A DNA stretch of 64,000 nucleotides, from positions 124,001 to 188,000 of the forward strand of contig NZ_JBAJNO010000009.1 in assembly GCF_036880985.1 (NCBI RefSeq). Direction: 5' to 3'. Position numbers and translations under genes: made by a program. Shown here in pieces: positions 43,423-52,718 of the stretch. The stretch comes from Limibacter armeniacum. GTDB lineage: Bacteria > Bacteroidota > Bacteroidia > Cytophagales > Flammeovirgaceae. Numbering within the stretch: position 1 is the stretch's first letter; every line of letters begins with the position of its first letter. A model generated the notes under the pieces. That model was not told the origin of the DNA. It worked only from the letters and a program-made list of their open reading frames with translations, and made no database searches.

Positions 43423-43784
43423 TTCAATAAAATAATTTAATAAAGAAAATTAAAGATGTGAGTTATTCATGAGGACCCTCTAGCAAGAGAATTTAAAGGA
43501 CAGCTTTAGTAGGAAGAACAATGCAGAGATGCCAAAAACTAAAAAAGCAATTCAAGTAAATGCCCAGTACTAATTGTGGACTTCATTAATAAATCTTGGC
43601 TAAAGGTAACTCGATACCTGTGGTTATCCAAATAAAAAGGGATAAAAAAAATCTTAAGAAATTAAAATTTTTTCAAGGGTTAACAACCTTCACAATCGTC
43701 ATTTCATTTTCAATTCAATCGGAAATAAATTAACCAAATATTTGTGAGCAAAACCCTTAAAAAATACAAATAACTAACTTATTA
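43423..43784. other. Intergenic region upstream of the RRM gene
   Basis: This 362-base AT-rich stretch holds the RRM gene's promoter/leader on the minus strand. No reading frame, promoter consensus or known RNA was recognised. Confidence 0.45.
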
Positions 43785-44270
43785 TCAGTAATCTTCTAAC
43801 ATCTCATTAATTTCATCTTCTGTCAATCCATCTCCCTCTCCTGAAGCTTTTTTTCCTTTTTTACTTTTCTTTTCCTTTTTCATCTTTTCAGCACGTCTCT
43901 CAGCTAGTTCCTTTCGCTTTTCCTTCCATTGTTCCCATTTCTCATCTCCCAAGACTTGCTGCAAATCCTCCTGCCTTTTATCCACCAAAGCTTTCACCTG
44001 AGACTTCTTTTCTTCCTTTGAAAGGTTACTGTCTCTCACTTTGATCAGTTCAATGGCAAACTCCTCATTTAAAGTCTTGATTTCTTGAGATTGCTGCTGG
44101 TTTAAGGCCAGTTGCTGCTCCATCATGATAGACACCCTTTCCATTCTTTTTTCAATATTCTGGGCTTGACTTTGCCCTTTTCCTGCTCTGCCTTTTTTCC
44201 CTTGTGCCATAGTACTAGAAATGACTAGAGACATGACCATAATCAAAATTAATTTCAGGTTCAGTTTCAT
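43785..44270 (-). CDS. Spy/CpxP-like periplasmic helical protein
   Basis: A 161-residue exported protein. The ATG at 44270 places the signal peptide first (residues 1-23, ending STMAQ); an upstream start at 44327 is less likely. The mature part is highly charged and helical, with RMERVSIMMEQQLALNQQQ, LSKEEKKSQVKALVDKRQEDLQQVLGDEKWEQW and a lysine-rich and then acidic tail (TEDEINEML). The pattern of a basic helical core with an L-x-x-x-Q register recalls Spy/CpxP or DUF4890-type Bacteroidota proteins that sense or chaperone in the periplasm. The exact family is uncertain. Confidence 0.72.
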   Translation of the reverse strand: MKLNLKLILIMVMSLVISSTMAQGKKGRAGKGQSQAQNIEKRMERVSIMMEQQLALNQQQSQEIKTLNEEFAIELIKVRDSNLSKEEKKSQVKALVDKRQEDLQQVLGDEKWEQWKEKRKELAERRAEKMKKEKKSKKGKKASGEGDGLTEDEINEMLEDY

Positions 44271-44590
44271 AATGAATTTGTAATTAATCAAAATGACATT
44301 AAAAGTAAGACCGAAGGTACTCTTCATATGTTAAAGTAATAAAATTGAAGCGTATTCCTATGAAAGAAAATTATTTGACCATCCTAAGTTTTTACTGTAC
44401 GATATTCCCCGTAGCATTCACCTAACGATCTAACACCTACTTTTCCCCCACTTTGGAGACTTCATCAAATTATCCACTCCTCAGTATCAAAAAGAACTAT
44501 TTCAATAGTAAAGTCAGTTACAACAGTGAAAGATTTCAATCAAATCTTAGACAAACTGGATACAGTAACCCAATCAGTTTTACCTATAGA
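44271..44590. other. Divergent intergenic region
   Basis: This 320-base AT-rich region lies between the Spy-like gene and the TPR cluster. A frame from a TTG at 44453 extends into the first TPR gene, but its first 46 codons would precede the signal peptide, so it is not accepted. No promoter consensus was found. Confidence 0.45.
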
Positions 44591-45388
44591 ATGTATACTG
44601 TAGTACAAAATTTAATCAGAGCAATATTGCTCTTGGTTTTCATTTTCAATTCAATTCCCCTATCAGCGCAAAACCAACTGGATTTTTCTGGTGACAACGA
44701 AGCAGAAAAACTAGTCAAAGAAGCAATGGTATGCAGAGCTAATTTTGAACTGGAGCAATACAGGGTCATGATTGACCAAGCTCTTACGGTAGACCATGAT
44801 AATTTGATGGCTAACTTCCTGAAAATTGACATGGACCCGTTCTATGCATCTCAACATTTAAATCAATTTGATGAGTTGCTGGCTAATGGAAATGAAGATG
44901 AACAGAAACTCATAAAGCTATGGAAAAATGTAAGCTTGTCAGAGCAATGGAAAAGTGAACGCATTGCCATTAGAAACTTACGGCCACTCTTGTATGAACT
45001 CGCAAAGAAGTACAAAGGTGATCCATACCTAATGATGCAGCTGGGTGTAATTGCTAAACGTATGAATGACGTTGACAAAGCGATTGAAATTTTTCAGAGC
45101 ATCTTAGAAGGCAACAATGAAATGGCGCCACCTTACAATATGTTGGGCTATATATATATGGAACAAGGACAGCTTGATACTGCCAAAAAATACTTTGATA
45201 AGTACCTGTCCTTAGCACCAGAACTTGCCAACCCCTATGACTCGCAAGGGGATTATTACATGACCAAAGGTGATTATGCCAAAGCATTGGAAATGTTTGA
45301 AAAATCGTATTCAATCAACCCTGCCATGACCATATCAAAAGAAAAAGCCGAACAAGCGAAAATGAAGTTGAAAGACGCAAAAAAATGA
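44591..45388 (+). CDS. Exported TPR protein, copy 1 of a tandem triplet
   Basis: A 265-residue periplasmic protein. The ATG at 44591 starts the signal peptide (ending PLSAQ), matching the length of the two downstream paralogues. The mature part has a LVKEAMVCRANFELEQ helix, a DNLMANFLKIDMD segment and C-terminal TPR motifs (NMLGYIYMEQGQLDTAKKYFDKYLSLAPELANPYDSQGDYYM, shown in parts). It is the most diverged of the three copies. Tetratricopeptide repeats mediate protein contacts; no enzyme motif is present. Copy 2 begins 7 bases after its stop. Confidence 0.85.
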   Translation: MYTVVQNLIRAILLLVFIFNSIPLSAQNQLDFSGDNEAEKLVKEAMVCRANFELEQYRVMIDQALTVDHDNLMANFLKIDMDPFYASQHLNQFDELLANGNEDEQKLIKLWKNVSLSEQWKSERIAIRNLRPLLYELAKKYKGDPYLMMQLGVIAKRMNDVDKAIEIFQSILEGNNEMAPPYNMLGYIYMEQGQLDTAKKYFDKYLSLAPELANPYDSQGDYYMTKGDYAKALEMFEKSYSINPAMTISKEKAEQAKMKLKDAKK

Positions 45389-45395
45389 AAACGCT

Positions 45396-46184
45396 ATGAA
45401 AACACACCTAAACATCGTACTGGTAATTTCTCTTTTGATTTTATGTCCTCTCCTGTTGGTAGCACAGGACCAGATGCCGCTATCTGGTGAATCAGATGAA
45501 GCAACAAAATTGGTCAGAGAAGCAATGGAATGTAGAGCCAATGCTGAAATTGATAAGTGTGAGAAGCTAGTTGACCAGGCTCTTGAGGCTGACCCCAATA
45601 ACTTAATGGCCAACTTCATGAAAATGAGTCTTGATTCAAACTACGCCGTTCAGAATAAAGGAAGATTAGACGATCTAATGGATCAGGGTAATGATGATGA
45701 AAAAACGCTAATCAGCTTGTGGAGAAACACAAACGAAGAGAAATGGGGTAAAACCAGAGGTGCAACTGTCAATGTCAAAGAGGATATTGACAACCTCTCC
45801 AACAAGTATGAAAAAGACAACTACCTGCAACTGCAATTGGCTATGATTGCTATGAACAACGACCAAAAGGATAAGTGCAAGAGCATTTTGGAATCTATTA
45901 CCGAACGTGACAAAGAGTTTGCACCTGCTCACAACCTGCTTGGTTATGTATTCATGGATGAGGGTAAGATGGACAAAGCAGAAGAGCACTTTGACAAGTA
46001 CATAGAGCTTGCTCCTGACAAGGCGAACCCATACGACTCCAAAGGGGACTATTACATGGAACAAAAAGATTATAAAAAGGCATGTGAGATGTATGAAAAG
46101 GCATACAAAATGGACCCTACAATGGACTGGTCAAAAGAGAAGGCAGAGAAAGCAAAAATGCAAATGGAAGAGGATAAAAAGTAA
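45396..46184 (+). CDS. Exported TPR protein, copy 2 of a tandem triplet
   Basis: A 262-residue paralogue of its neighbours. The signal peptide ends LLVAQ. The mature protein begins DQMPLSGESDEATKLVREAMEC, followed by the QALEADPNNLMANFMKMS repeat and C-terminal TPRs with LLGYVFMDEGKMDKAEEHFDKY and YDSKGDYYMEQKDYKKACEMYEKAY. It is closer to copy 3 than to copy 1. It starts 7 bases after copy 1 and ends 6 bases before copy 3, so a single transcript is likely. The function is unknown. Confidence 0.87.
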   Translation: MKTHLNIVLVISLLILCPLLLVAQDQMPLSGESDEATKLVREAMECRANAEIDKCEKLVDQALEADPNNLMANFMKMSLDSNYAVQNKGRLDDLMDQGNDDEKTLISLWRNTNEEKWGKTRGATVNVKEDIDNLSNKYEKDNYLQLQLAMIAMNNDQKDKCKSILESITERDKEFAPAHNLLGYVFMDEGKMDKAEEHFDKYIELAPDKANPYDSKGDYYMEQKDYKKACEMYEKAYKMDPTMDWSKEKAEKAKMQMEEDKK

Positions 46185-46190
46185 TATACT

Positions 46191-46982
46191 ATGAAAAAGC
46201 TTATAAGCTTCATTCAAATATTGGCAATGCTTTGGGCAATACCTGTTGCACTTTATGCCCAAGAAGAAATGCCTTTATCTGGAAGTGAAGAAGCAAACAG
46301 GTTAGTAAGAGAGGCAATTGAATGCAGCAGCAATGTGCAAATGGACAGGTCCAAAGAGTTAGTTGATCAAGCCTTGGAACTTGACAAAGACAACTTGATG
46401 GCAACCATGATGAAAATGAGTTTTGATTCTGTTTATGCTTCCCAAAATAAAAGCCACTTTGAGGATTTGCTCGAAAGCAGTACAAATGAAGATGAACAGG
46501 AACTTGCTCAAGTCTGGAAATCTACCCGAGAAGACATTTGGGGCACTACCCGTGGACCTCTAAAAGATGTCAGTGCTACGATAGATGAACTCTCAGAGAA
46601 ATACCAAAAGGATTATATCGTTCAGATTCAGCTTGCCTATTTTTCATTTGAAAATGAACAGTATGATCAGGCAAAAGAGATTTACCAGTACCTTACAGAA
46701 AGCTACAAGGACAAGGCTGCACCCCACAATATGCTTGGCTATATCTTTATGAAAGAAGGGAAAATGGACAAAGCCAAAAAGCACTTTGACAAGTATATAG
46801 CACTTGCTCCTGACCTAGCCAATCCTTATGACTCCAAAGGGGATTACTTTATGGAAGAAGGAGATTACAAAAAAGCATGTGAGATGTATGAGAAAGCATA
46901 TGAAATGGACCCTTCCATGGAGTGGTCTAAGGAAAAGGCAGAGAAAGCAAAAATGAAAGCGGAAGGAAAAGAGAAGGAGTAA
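46191..46982 (+). CDS. Exported TPR protein, copy 3 of a tandem triplet
   Basis: A 263-residue paralogue whose signal peptide ends ALYAQ. The mature part starts EEMPLSGSEEANRLVREAIEC and keeps the same repeat order as copy 2, with NMLGYIFMKEGKMDKAKKHFDKY and YDSKGDYFMEEGDYKKACEMYEKAYEMDP. A terminator closes the unit about 30 bases after the stop. The high similarity to copy 2 indicates duplication by unequal crossing-over or amplification within this locus. Confidence 0.87.
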   Translation: MKKLISFIQILAMLWAIPVALYAQEEMPLSGSEEANRLVREAIECSSNVQMDRSKELVDQALELDKDNLMATMMKMSFDSVYASQNKSHFEDLLESSTNEDEQELAQVWKSTREDIWGTTRGPLKDVSATIDELSEKYQKDYIVQIQLAYFSFENEQYDQAKEIYQYLTESYKDKAAPHNMLGYIFMKEGKMDKAKKHFDKYIALAPDLANPYDSKGDYFMEEGDYKKACEMYEKAYEMDPSMEWSKEKAEKAKMKAEGKEKE

Positions 46983-47014
46983 AGTCACACATCAGAACTC
47001 TAAAAACCAGTAAC

Positions 47015-47050
47015 AAAAAGGTGCGTTAGTCATTCTAATGCACCTTTTTT
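47015..47050 (+). terminator. Terminator of the TPR triplet operon
   Basis: A stem of about 15 bp (47015-47029 with 47035-47049, one G-T pair) with a 5-base loop ends in six T. Confidence 0.9.
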
Positions 47051-47126
47051 ATGAAGCTCCTACTCAAATCTATTTTTAGCTATTCTGAATGAAGAGTCAA
47101 AAACACTTCCTTTTTAGAAAATTTTG

Positions 47127-47179
47127 TAGCTTTGTTCTCTTTGCGGAGGTTTCGCCTATTTCAAAAGAAAAACCTCTGC
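47127..47179 (+). promoter_or_regulatory. Candidate mutS2 promoter element and 5' leader hairpin
   Basis: TAGCTTTG at 47127-47134 is an exact TAnnTTTG match; no TTTG lies at the usual distance upstream. Transcription would begin near 47141, right before a 10-bp hairpin (47143-47152 with 47170-47179) that would form the very 5' end of the message. Confidence 0.45.
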
Positions 47180-47225
47180 CTGACATATAGAGCATATTTA
47201 CAGAATATTTTTAGAATTAGACTAA

Positions 47226-49622
47226 ATGCTTTATCCGAGAAATTTAGAGGAGAAAATCGGATTCGATAAAATCCGTGAAATACTGAAAGAAAAATGTAGC
47301 GGTGAGGTTGGTAAGCAACTGGTTGACAAGATCAGGTTCAGCGCCAAAGAGGACCTTATTCGCAAAAGGGTTTCTCAGGTAGATGAATTCATGAAAATCA
47401 TGGCAGGTGAAGATGACTTCCCTGTCAGTAACTATATTGACGTAAGCAGGTACTTAAGTAAAGCATCATTGGAAGGCACATTCCTTTTGGAAGAGGAAAT
47501 GTATGACCTAAAACGTGCTTTCACTACACTGGACGAATGTCTCAATTTCTTTAGAGGAAGAGAAAAGAGTGAATACCCTGAACTGATTGCCATTAGTAGT
47601 ACTGTTGAATTTGACAGACAACTTTTGCGTGAGCTTGAAGCGATCATCGATGACAAAGGAAAAGTCAAGAGTAATGCATCCCCTGAGTTGCAACGCATCA
47701 GGTCAAGACTAAATGCAGAACAGGCTAGTATTCGAAATAAAGTAGAAAGTGTACTTCGTAACCTGAAGCAAAGAGGGTTTGCTAAAGAAGATGTTAACCC
47801 TACAGTCCGTGAAGGAAGGATTGTGGTTCCTGTTGCGGCAGAATACAAGCGTCAAGTAAAAGGATTTGTCCATGATGCATCGTCATCAGGACAAACGGTT
47901 TTCATTGAACCTGAAGAACTGCTGAACCTCAATAACGAGATCAAGGACCTGATGTTGAAAGAGCGTCAGGAAGTGGTGAGGATTCTGACTAAACTCACTG
48001 ATAAAATCCGCCCTGAAATCCCTAGCCTGACTAGGGGTAACAAATACTTAGGATTAATGGATTTTATCCGTGCCAAAGCTAAATTAGCGGTAGAACTTGA
48101 AGCCATCAAACCTGACTTTGTTGCTGAACCAAAAGTAGAGTGGTACCATGTAAAGCACCCTCTCCTTGTTTTGAGTTACAAAAATACTGACCGTTCCGTT
48201 GTAGCCCAAAACATCAAGCTTGATGAAGAAGTTGGCAGGATTGTACTGATTTCTGGCCCCAATGCAGGTGGTAAGTCCGTTGCATTGAAAACAGTCGGAC
48301 TGATTCAGTACATGTTTCAGTGTGGACTGTTAGTACCGATGGTTGAAGGTTCCAAAATGGGTATTTTCGAAGACCTGTTTATGGACTATGGTGATGAGCA
48401 GTCTCTAGAAAATGACTTGAGTACGTATAGTTCTCACCTAACCAATATGCGTCACTTCCTCAAGAAATCATCCGACAAGAGTTTGATTTTGATTGATGAG
48501 TTTGGAGCAGGTACGGAACCAGAACTGGGTGGAGCCATTGCTGAGGCTATTTTGGAGCAGCTGAACAGGCAAAAGGCATTTGGTGTGATCACTACGCACT
48601 ACGCCAACCTAAAACTCTACGCTGACAAGACAGAAGGGCTAATGAATGGTGCCATGCGCTATGATGTGGAAAACCTTCAGCCTCTTTACAAGTTGGAGCA
48701 AGGTCAGCCTGGTAGCTCGTTTGCACTGGAAATCGCAGGTAAGATCGGTCTTCCGAAAAAAGTGGTCAACATTGCCAGACACAAGGCTGGCCGTAAGAAG
48801 ATCAACATGGAGCAATTGTTACTTGATCTTGAAAGCGAGAAAAAGACGCTTCGTGAGCAGAACTTTCAACTGAAGCAGAAAGAGAACCAACTAAAGCAGT
48901 TAATAGACAAATACGAGCACCTGAAAACAAGACTTGAGACCAGTAAGGAAAAAGTCATGAACAAAGCTCGAATTGAAGCGGAGAAACTCCTGGTAACTGC
49001 CAACAAAAAGATTGAGCATACCATCAAGGAGATTCGTGAGACACAAGCCGATAAGGAACGTGCAAAGAAACTCCGTGCGGATATTGACTCCTTCAAGGAA
49101 AAGGTAAAACCTGAAAAACTCTCTGAAAAGACCAAGGAATACGAAGTCATTGGCGGCACTATCACCATCGGTGACAAGGTGAAGCTAAAAGACCAAGAAA
49201 CCTTTGGTGAAATCATGGAGATCAATGGCAAAGAAGCCAGAGTAATGATAGGTGAATTGGAATCTTTCATCAGGTTGAACCGACTTGTTCGTATCAGCTC
49301 AAAAGAGTATCGCAAAGAAACTCGTGACCGCTATTCAACAACAAGTGCAGGGGCTAACCTTCACCAAAAACAGGTGGACTTCTCTCCTAATCTTGACCTG
49401 AGAGGCAAAAGAGCTGAAGAAGTAATGTTCCTGCTTGATGACTTTATGGACACAGCTATCATGCTGGGTCAAACAAGTTTACGAATTGTCCATGGAAAAG
49501 GAACGGGTGCTTTGAGGGAAGTAGTCAGAAACCATCTGAAGACTTTTGGAGGTATCAAAAACGTTTCAGATGAACATCCGGACAGAGGTGGTGCAGGTGT
49601 AACAGTCATTACACTACGATAA
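47226..49622 (+). CDS. mutS2: MutS2 (endonuclease/ribosome-rescue MutS family) with Smr domain
   Basis: A 798-residue protein. The N-terminal core/lever region (1-270) is helical. The ATPase domain has Walker A SGPNAGGKSVALK, Walker B LILIDEFGAGTEP and the D-Y-G-D-E-Q-S-L segment. A long coiled coil (about 515-640) follows, then a linker domain and a C-terminal Smr nuclease domain (about 720-798) with LDLRGKRAEEV and VHGKGTGALREVV. Family members suppress recombination and, in some bacteria, act on collided ribosomes. There is no mismatch-recognition domain, as expected. A strong terminator follows. Confidence 0.96.
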   Translation: MLYPRNLEEKIGFDKIREILKEKCSGEVGKQLVDKIRFSAKEDLIRKRVSQVDEFMKIMAGEDDFPVSNYIDVSRYLSKASLEGTFLLEEEMYDLKRAFTTLDECLNFFRGREKSEYPELIAISSTVEFDRQLLRELEAIIDDKGKVKSNASPELQRIRSRLNAEQASIRNKVESVLRNLKQRGFAKEDVNPTVREGRIVVPVAAEYKRQVKGFVHDASSSGQTVFIEPEELLNLNNEIKDLMLKERQEVVRILTKLTDKIRPEIPSLTRGNKYLGLMDFIRAKAKLAVELEAIKPDFVAEPKVEWYHVKHPLLVLSYKNTDRSVVAQNIKLDEEVGRIVLISGPNAGGKSVALKTVGLIQYMFQCGLLVPMVEGSKMGIFEDLFMDYGDEQSLENDLSTYSSHLTNMRHFLKKSSDKSLILIDEFGAGTEPELGGAIAEAILEQLNRQKAFGVITTHYANLKLYADKTEGLMNGAMRYDVENLQPLYKLEQGQPGSSFALEIAGKIGLPKKVVNIARHKAGRKKINMEQLLLDLESEKKTLREQNFQLKQKENQLKQLIDKYEHLKTRLETSKEKVMNKARIEAEKLLVTANKKIEHTIKEIRETQADKERAKKLRADIDSFKEKVKPEKLSEKTKEYEVIGGTITIGDKVKLKDQETFGEIMEINGKEARVMIGELESFIRLNRLVRISSKEYRKETRDRYSTTSAGANLHQKQVDFSPNLDLRGKRAEEVMFLLDDFMDTAIMLGQTSLRIVHGKGTGALREVVRNHLKTFGGIKNVSDEHPDRGGAGVTVITLR

Positions 49623-49641
49623 AAATTCACCGCACCTCACA

Positions 49642-49685
49642 CCCCCTTTAAAGCATTGTTTCACAGTGTTTTAAAGGGGTTTTTA
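49642..49685 (+). terminator. Terminator after mutS2
   Basis: A stem CCCCTTTAAA/TTTAAAGGGG with a 17-base loop is followed by a T-run. Confidence 0.88.
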
Positions 49686-49815
49686 TTTTATTTCAAAAAA
49701 ATTAAAGCTGAATAGCCATTTTTATATAAAAACATTTGTTAAAGAGGAAAACCTGCACTAAATACATATAAATATTCGGATATAGAGTCACTTATGTCAT
49801 CAACCACCTCCTCCC

Positions 49816-50301
49816 ATGACTATCTCTCTCCCAATAAACGACTTTCTCTTCCAACTCTTTCCTGAGAGCAAGAGATACCTACTGGACAGAAATGCACTAA
49901 AAGCTTATTTCGAAGACAAATATACTTTGGGCAGCAGTCGTCCACATGTTGATGTTTCAAAAAATGCAGTCCACATCTCTATGATGGTTCCTCACTCTGA
50001 CACCTGGCATCCTCTCTACAGAAAAGCGATGGAGCTCAATGAGTCAGGATTGCTCAATGAAGCCAGAATACTTTTGGAAGAACTGGTTTCCACTTATCCG
50101 CAGAATCCACATTACCATCATCAGTTGGCACTTCTTCTAGCTTCACAAAAACAGCAAACCAAGGCGATTGATCATTGTAAGAAAGCATTAATGTGGAATC
50201 CAGATTTTCAAGATGCCCTAAGCCTTATTGGAACACTTTACATTCAGGACAAGACCGACCTTGACACAGCCATGATTTACATCAATCACAAGTGTGAATA
50301 G
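49816..50301 (+). CDS. Cytosolic TPR protein of unknown function
   Basis: A 161-residue protein without signal peptide. Residues 1-60 are mixed and unassigned (LPINDFLFQLFPESKRYLLDRN). Residues about 65-155 contain two to three TPR motifs: WHPLYRKAMELNESGLLNEARILLEELV, NPHYHHQLALLLASQKQQTKAIDHCKKAL and a degenerate third. It is a probable protein-protein interaction module. It stands alone between the mutS2 terminator and another TPR gene on the same strand. Confidence 0.75.
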   Translation: MTISLPINDFLFQLFPESKRYLLDRNALKAYFEDKYTLGSSRPHVDVSKNAVHISMMVPHSDTWHPLYRKAMELNESGLLNEARILLEELVSTYPQNPHYHHQLALLLASQKQQTKAIDHCKKALMWNPDFQDALSLIGTLYIQDKTDLDTAMIYINHKCE

Positions 50302-50458
50302 TCATTGAGCTAAACAATTGACAGTACTAGACCGCAAGTTAATCTTCACCATAAAATTGTGTCGAATTCCCACATGTTAAAGGGATTTTTTTTACCTTAA
50401 AAACAAGCTACCCTAATTACCATATCCTGATAAGCAATCAAATAGTAATTTGCACTTT

Positions 50459-51130
50459 ATGAAGACTATCTGTATTCTGCTACTACTGACACCTATATCC
50501 TTAACACTCTATGCGCAATCAGACGAAGTTGTTAAAGCCAAAACTTTCAATACTCAACCTAGAGCTGAAGACATGAGTGGCAGAGGCCATCTTCTACAAG
50601 AAGAAGGAGATCTCAGCAGTGCCAAAGAATATTACTGGAAAGCCATCGAAATCGATTCCACTAACATCGATTATTTCTTGAGTCTTGGTGATATTTGTCT
50701 ACAGTCCCAAGATTACGAACTTGCCTCAAAAGGTTATGACATAGCCAAAAGGCACTTCCCTGACAATTCTGACATATTCTATTACTCTGGGGATATTTTC
50801 CAGAAGATGGGACAATACGAAAAAGCCATTTCTGACTACACCAATGCCATCCGAATTTGCGAACAAACAGAAAGCTCATTCCTCCTTTACTTATACTATT
50901 TCAATCGTGGCAATACTTTCCTAAGAATGAAACAGTACCAACTTGCAATTGAAGACTACAACTCAACGCTAAAAATATTCCCTCACCATTATGGAGCACT
51001 TTCAAATAGAGGGATGGCAAAGTTCAGTATAAGAAACCGGGAAGGCGCCTGCCGTGACTGGGAAAAAGCATATGAGTTTGGTTATGAAGAAGTCAAAAAA
51101 TACATGATCAAATATTGTGAAGGGAAATAG
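50459..51130 (+). CDS. Exported TPR protein
   Basis: A 223-residue protein. The ATG at 50459 is preferred over a TTG nine bases upstream; it gives a signal peptide ending TLYAQ. The mature part is a run of four or five TPR units (GRGHLLQEEGDLSSAKEYYWKAIEI, YFLSLGDICLQSQDYELASKGYDIA, IFYYSGDIFQKMGQYEKAISDYTNAI, FNRGNTFLRMKQYQLAIEDYNSTL). It is a periplasmic scaffold or sensor of unknown partner. Confidence 0.82.
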   Translation: MKTICILLLLTPISLTLYAQSDEVVKAKTFNTQPRAEDMSGRGHLLQEEGDLSSAKEYYWKAIEIDSTNIDYFLSLGDICLQSQDYELASKGYDIAKRHFPDNSDIFYYSGDIFQKMGQYEKAISDYTNAIRICEQTESSFLLYLYYFNRGNTFLRMKQYQLAIEDYNSTLKIFPHHYGALSNRGMAKFSIRNREGACRDWEKAYEFGYEEVKKYMIKYCEGK

Positions 51131-51255
51131 TATTTTCCCAAGTCCATTCAACACCTTTACTTTATATTTTTACACTTTTTTTGTTAGTCAAAAGCACTCC
51201 TCACTTCCTTTACGGACTGGGCTCCTAAATTTGAGTATAAACCAAATTAAAGAGC

Positions 51256-51663
51256 ATGATGGAAGTGTTTTTGAAACTGATGGTGACCATTGTATTTCTA
51301 CTTTTTTTCCTAACTGCTTTATTACTGATTATTAGACGGTTTCTGAAAAGTGATGATAAACCTAGTATTCAGAAGATAGTTAACCCGCCACATCAGAGAA
51401 TATTGCAAATGGTTGGAGAGATGAGCCAGATTTCACCTTACACTACAGTAGGTAATAAGGAGCTTTACAACAAGGATGGAGTGGAAGTCTACATTACGGT
51501 CACTAAAGTAGACAGAAGGGCAGCTCTTGAAGCTCACGCCCAAGAGTTTATGGACAAGGAGAATGTTTACCGAAAGCAAATCAAATGGTTAGGTTGGGCT
51601 ATTCTAGCAACTGTTCTAGGAAGTATTACAGAATGGCTAGTCATGCACAGCCCCATAAACTAA
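51256..51663 (+). CDS. Hypothetical membrane protein (135 aa)
   Basis: The protein has an N-terminal transmembrane helix (about residues 5-26), a basic/soluble middle with YITVTKVDRRAALEAHAQEFMDKE, and a C-terminal helix (about 112-128, GWAILATVLGSITEWLV). Start at ATG 51256 or 51259. TAAATTTG at 51226-51233 fits a -7 element with a short leader. No family is recognised. It converges on the phosphatase gene across a shared terminator. Confidence 0.7.
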   Translation: MMEVFLKLMVTIVFLLFFLTALLLIIRRFLKSDDKPSIQKIVNPPHQRILQMVGEMSQISPYTTVGNKELYNKDGVEVYITVTKVDRRAALEAHAQEFMDKENVYRKQIKWLGWAILATVLGSITEWLVMHSPIN

Positions 51664-51692
51664 GAAAAGGAAGCCTGACGCTTCCTTTTCTT
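51662..51692. terminator. Bidirectional terminator between the 51256 gene and the histidine phosphatase
   Basis: A 13-bp stem AAGAAAAGGAAGC/GCTTCCTTTTCTT with a 5-base loop; the left arm is A-rich and the right arm T-rich. Confidence 0.8.
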
Positions 51693-51709
51693 GTTTATAG
51701 CTAAGTTGT

Positions 51710-52345
51710 TTACACCTTGATTCCGTTAAGGTGGTCAGCCATATTGAAGGACTCCAATTCAAATTTCTTTGTATCAGTGTCATAGTTCAAAATAGAAACT
51801 CCTGTATTTTTTGGTACAAAAGTCTTCATTCTGTCAAAAGACAAATCCAGTAACGTACAAAGCAAAATCCTGATAGCTCGGCTATGCATACAAACTAACA
51901 CCACGGATTCATCTTCATTTGAAAGGATATAATCAAATGCCTCACGTTCACGCTGCTGAACATCATAAAGACTTTCTCCACCTGAAGGTTTGACTTCAAA
52001 GTTCCCAGCTTCCCATTCGTTAGAAATGTCCAACACTGTTTTTCCATCGATTTTATGAAGGTCAATCTCCTTTCCTTCAAAAAACCCATACCCCATCTCG
52101 TCTAAACCTGACAAAGGTTCCGATACTAACCCTGCCTCCAGAAAGTGTTTAACCGTCTGTGTTGTCCGTTTCAATGAGGAAGTATAGCACTTGTCAAAAG
52201 AAATATGTTTATACGCTTCATAAAGTCTGGAAGCCTGCTCCTGCCCCAAACCATTTAGGTCAGCATCAATTCCTTTCCCTTGCACCAAGCGCTTAAGGTT
52301 ATATTCCGTTTGCCCGTGTCTTACGATATAAAACTGTTTGATCAT
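51710..52345 (-). CDS. Histidine phosphatase (phosphoglycerate mutase-like)
   Basis: A 211-residue enzyme of the histidine phosphatase clade 1. The phosphorylated His10 lies in YIVRHGQTEYN. A second catalytic Arg lies in YTSSLKRTTQT, the acidic proton donor in GYGFFEGKEID, and the second His in LVCMHSRAIRILL. It is most like broad-specificity phosphatases (PhoE/CobC-like), not a dedicated glycolytic mutase. The substrate is unknown. It is a single gene. Confidence 0.93.
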   Translation of the reverse strand: MIKQFYIVRHGQTEYNLKRLVQGKGIDADLNGLGQEQASRLYEAYKHISFDKCYTSSLKRTTQTVKHFLEAGLVSEPLSGLDEMGYGFFEGKEIDLHKIDGKTVLDISNEWEAGNFEVKPSGGESLYDVQQREREAFDYILSNEDESVVLVCMHSRAIRILLCTLLDLSFDRMKTFVPKNTGVSILNYDTDTKKFELESFNMADHLNGIKV

Positions 52346-52718
52346 TATTAAAAGGATTAGGTATTATCAAAAAATACACACATCAGATTGATAGTTAACC
52401 ACCTGCATATAAATCCTGTGAGGACTTCTTGTACTACAAATGATTACCGCAAGTTAGTATTCTTAATACAACTACAAAAAGTGCATACATACCACAATTG
52501 TTTTAATAAACTTTATCGATGTTATTTAACTTCTACTCAATTCTAAATTCAATTAAATTTCACGCTTATGTAATCTCAATGCTAATTTACAGTCAATAAA
52601 AACCACTAGACTACCCCTCCTACCTTTAACTTCATTTTAACTTTTTTTCAAACCTTTATTAAACAATTTCGTGTACAAATAGAATGAACCAAATTTTTTG
52701 CGGATAAAACCATAACGC
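52346..52718. other. AT-rich divergent intergenic region
   Basis: This 373-base stretch lies between the phosphatase and DUF2339 genes. No reading frame, RNA or promoter consensus was recognised. Confidence 0.45.
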
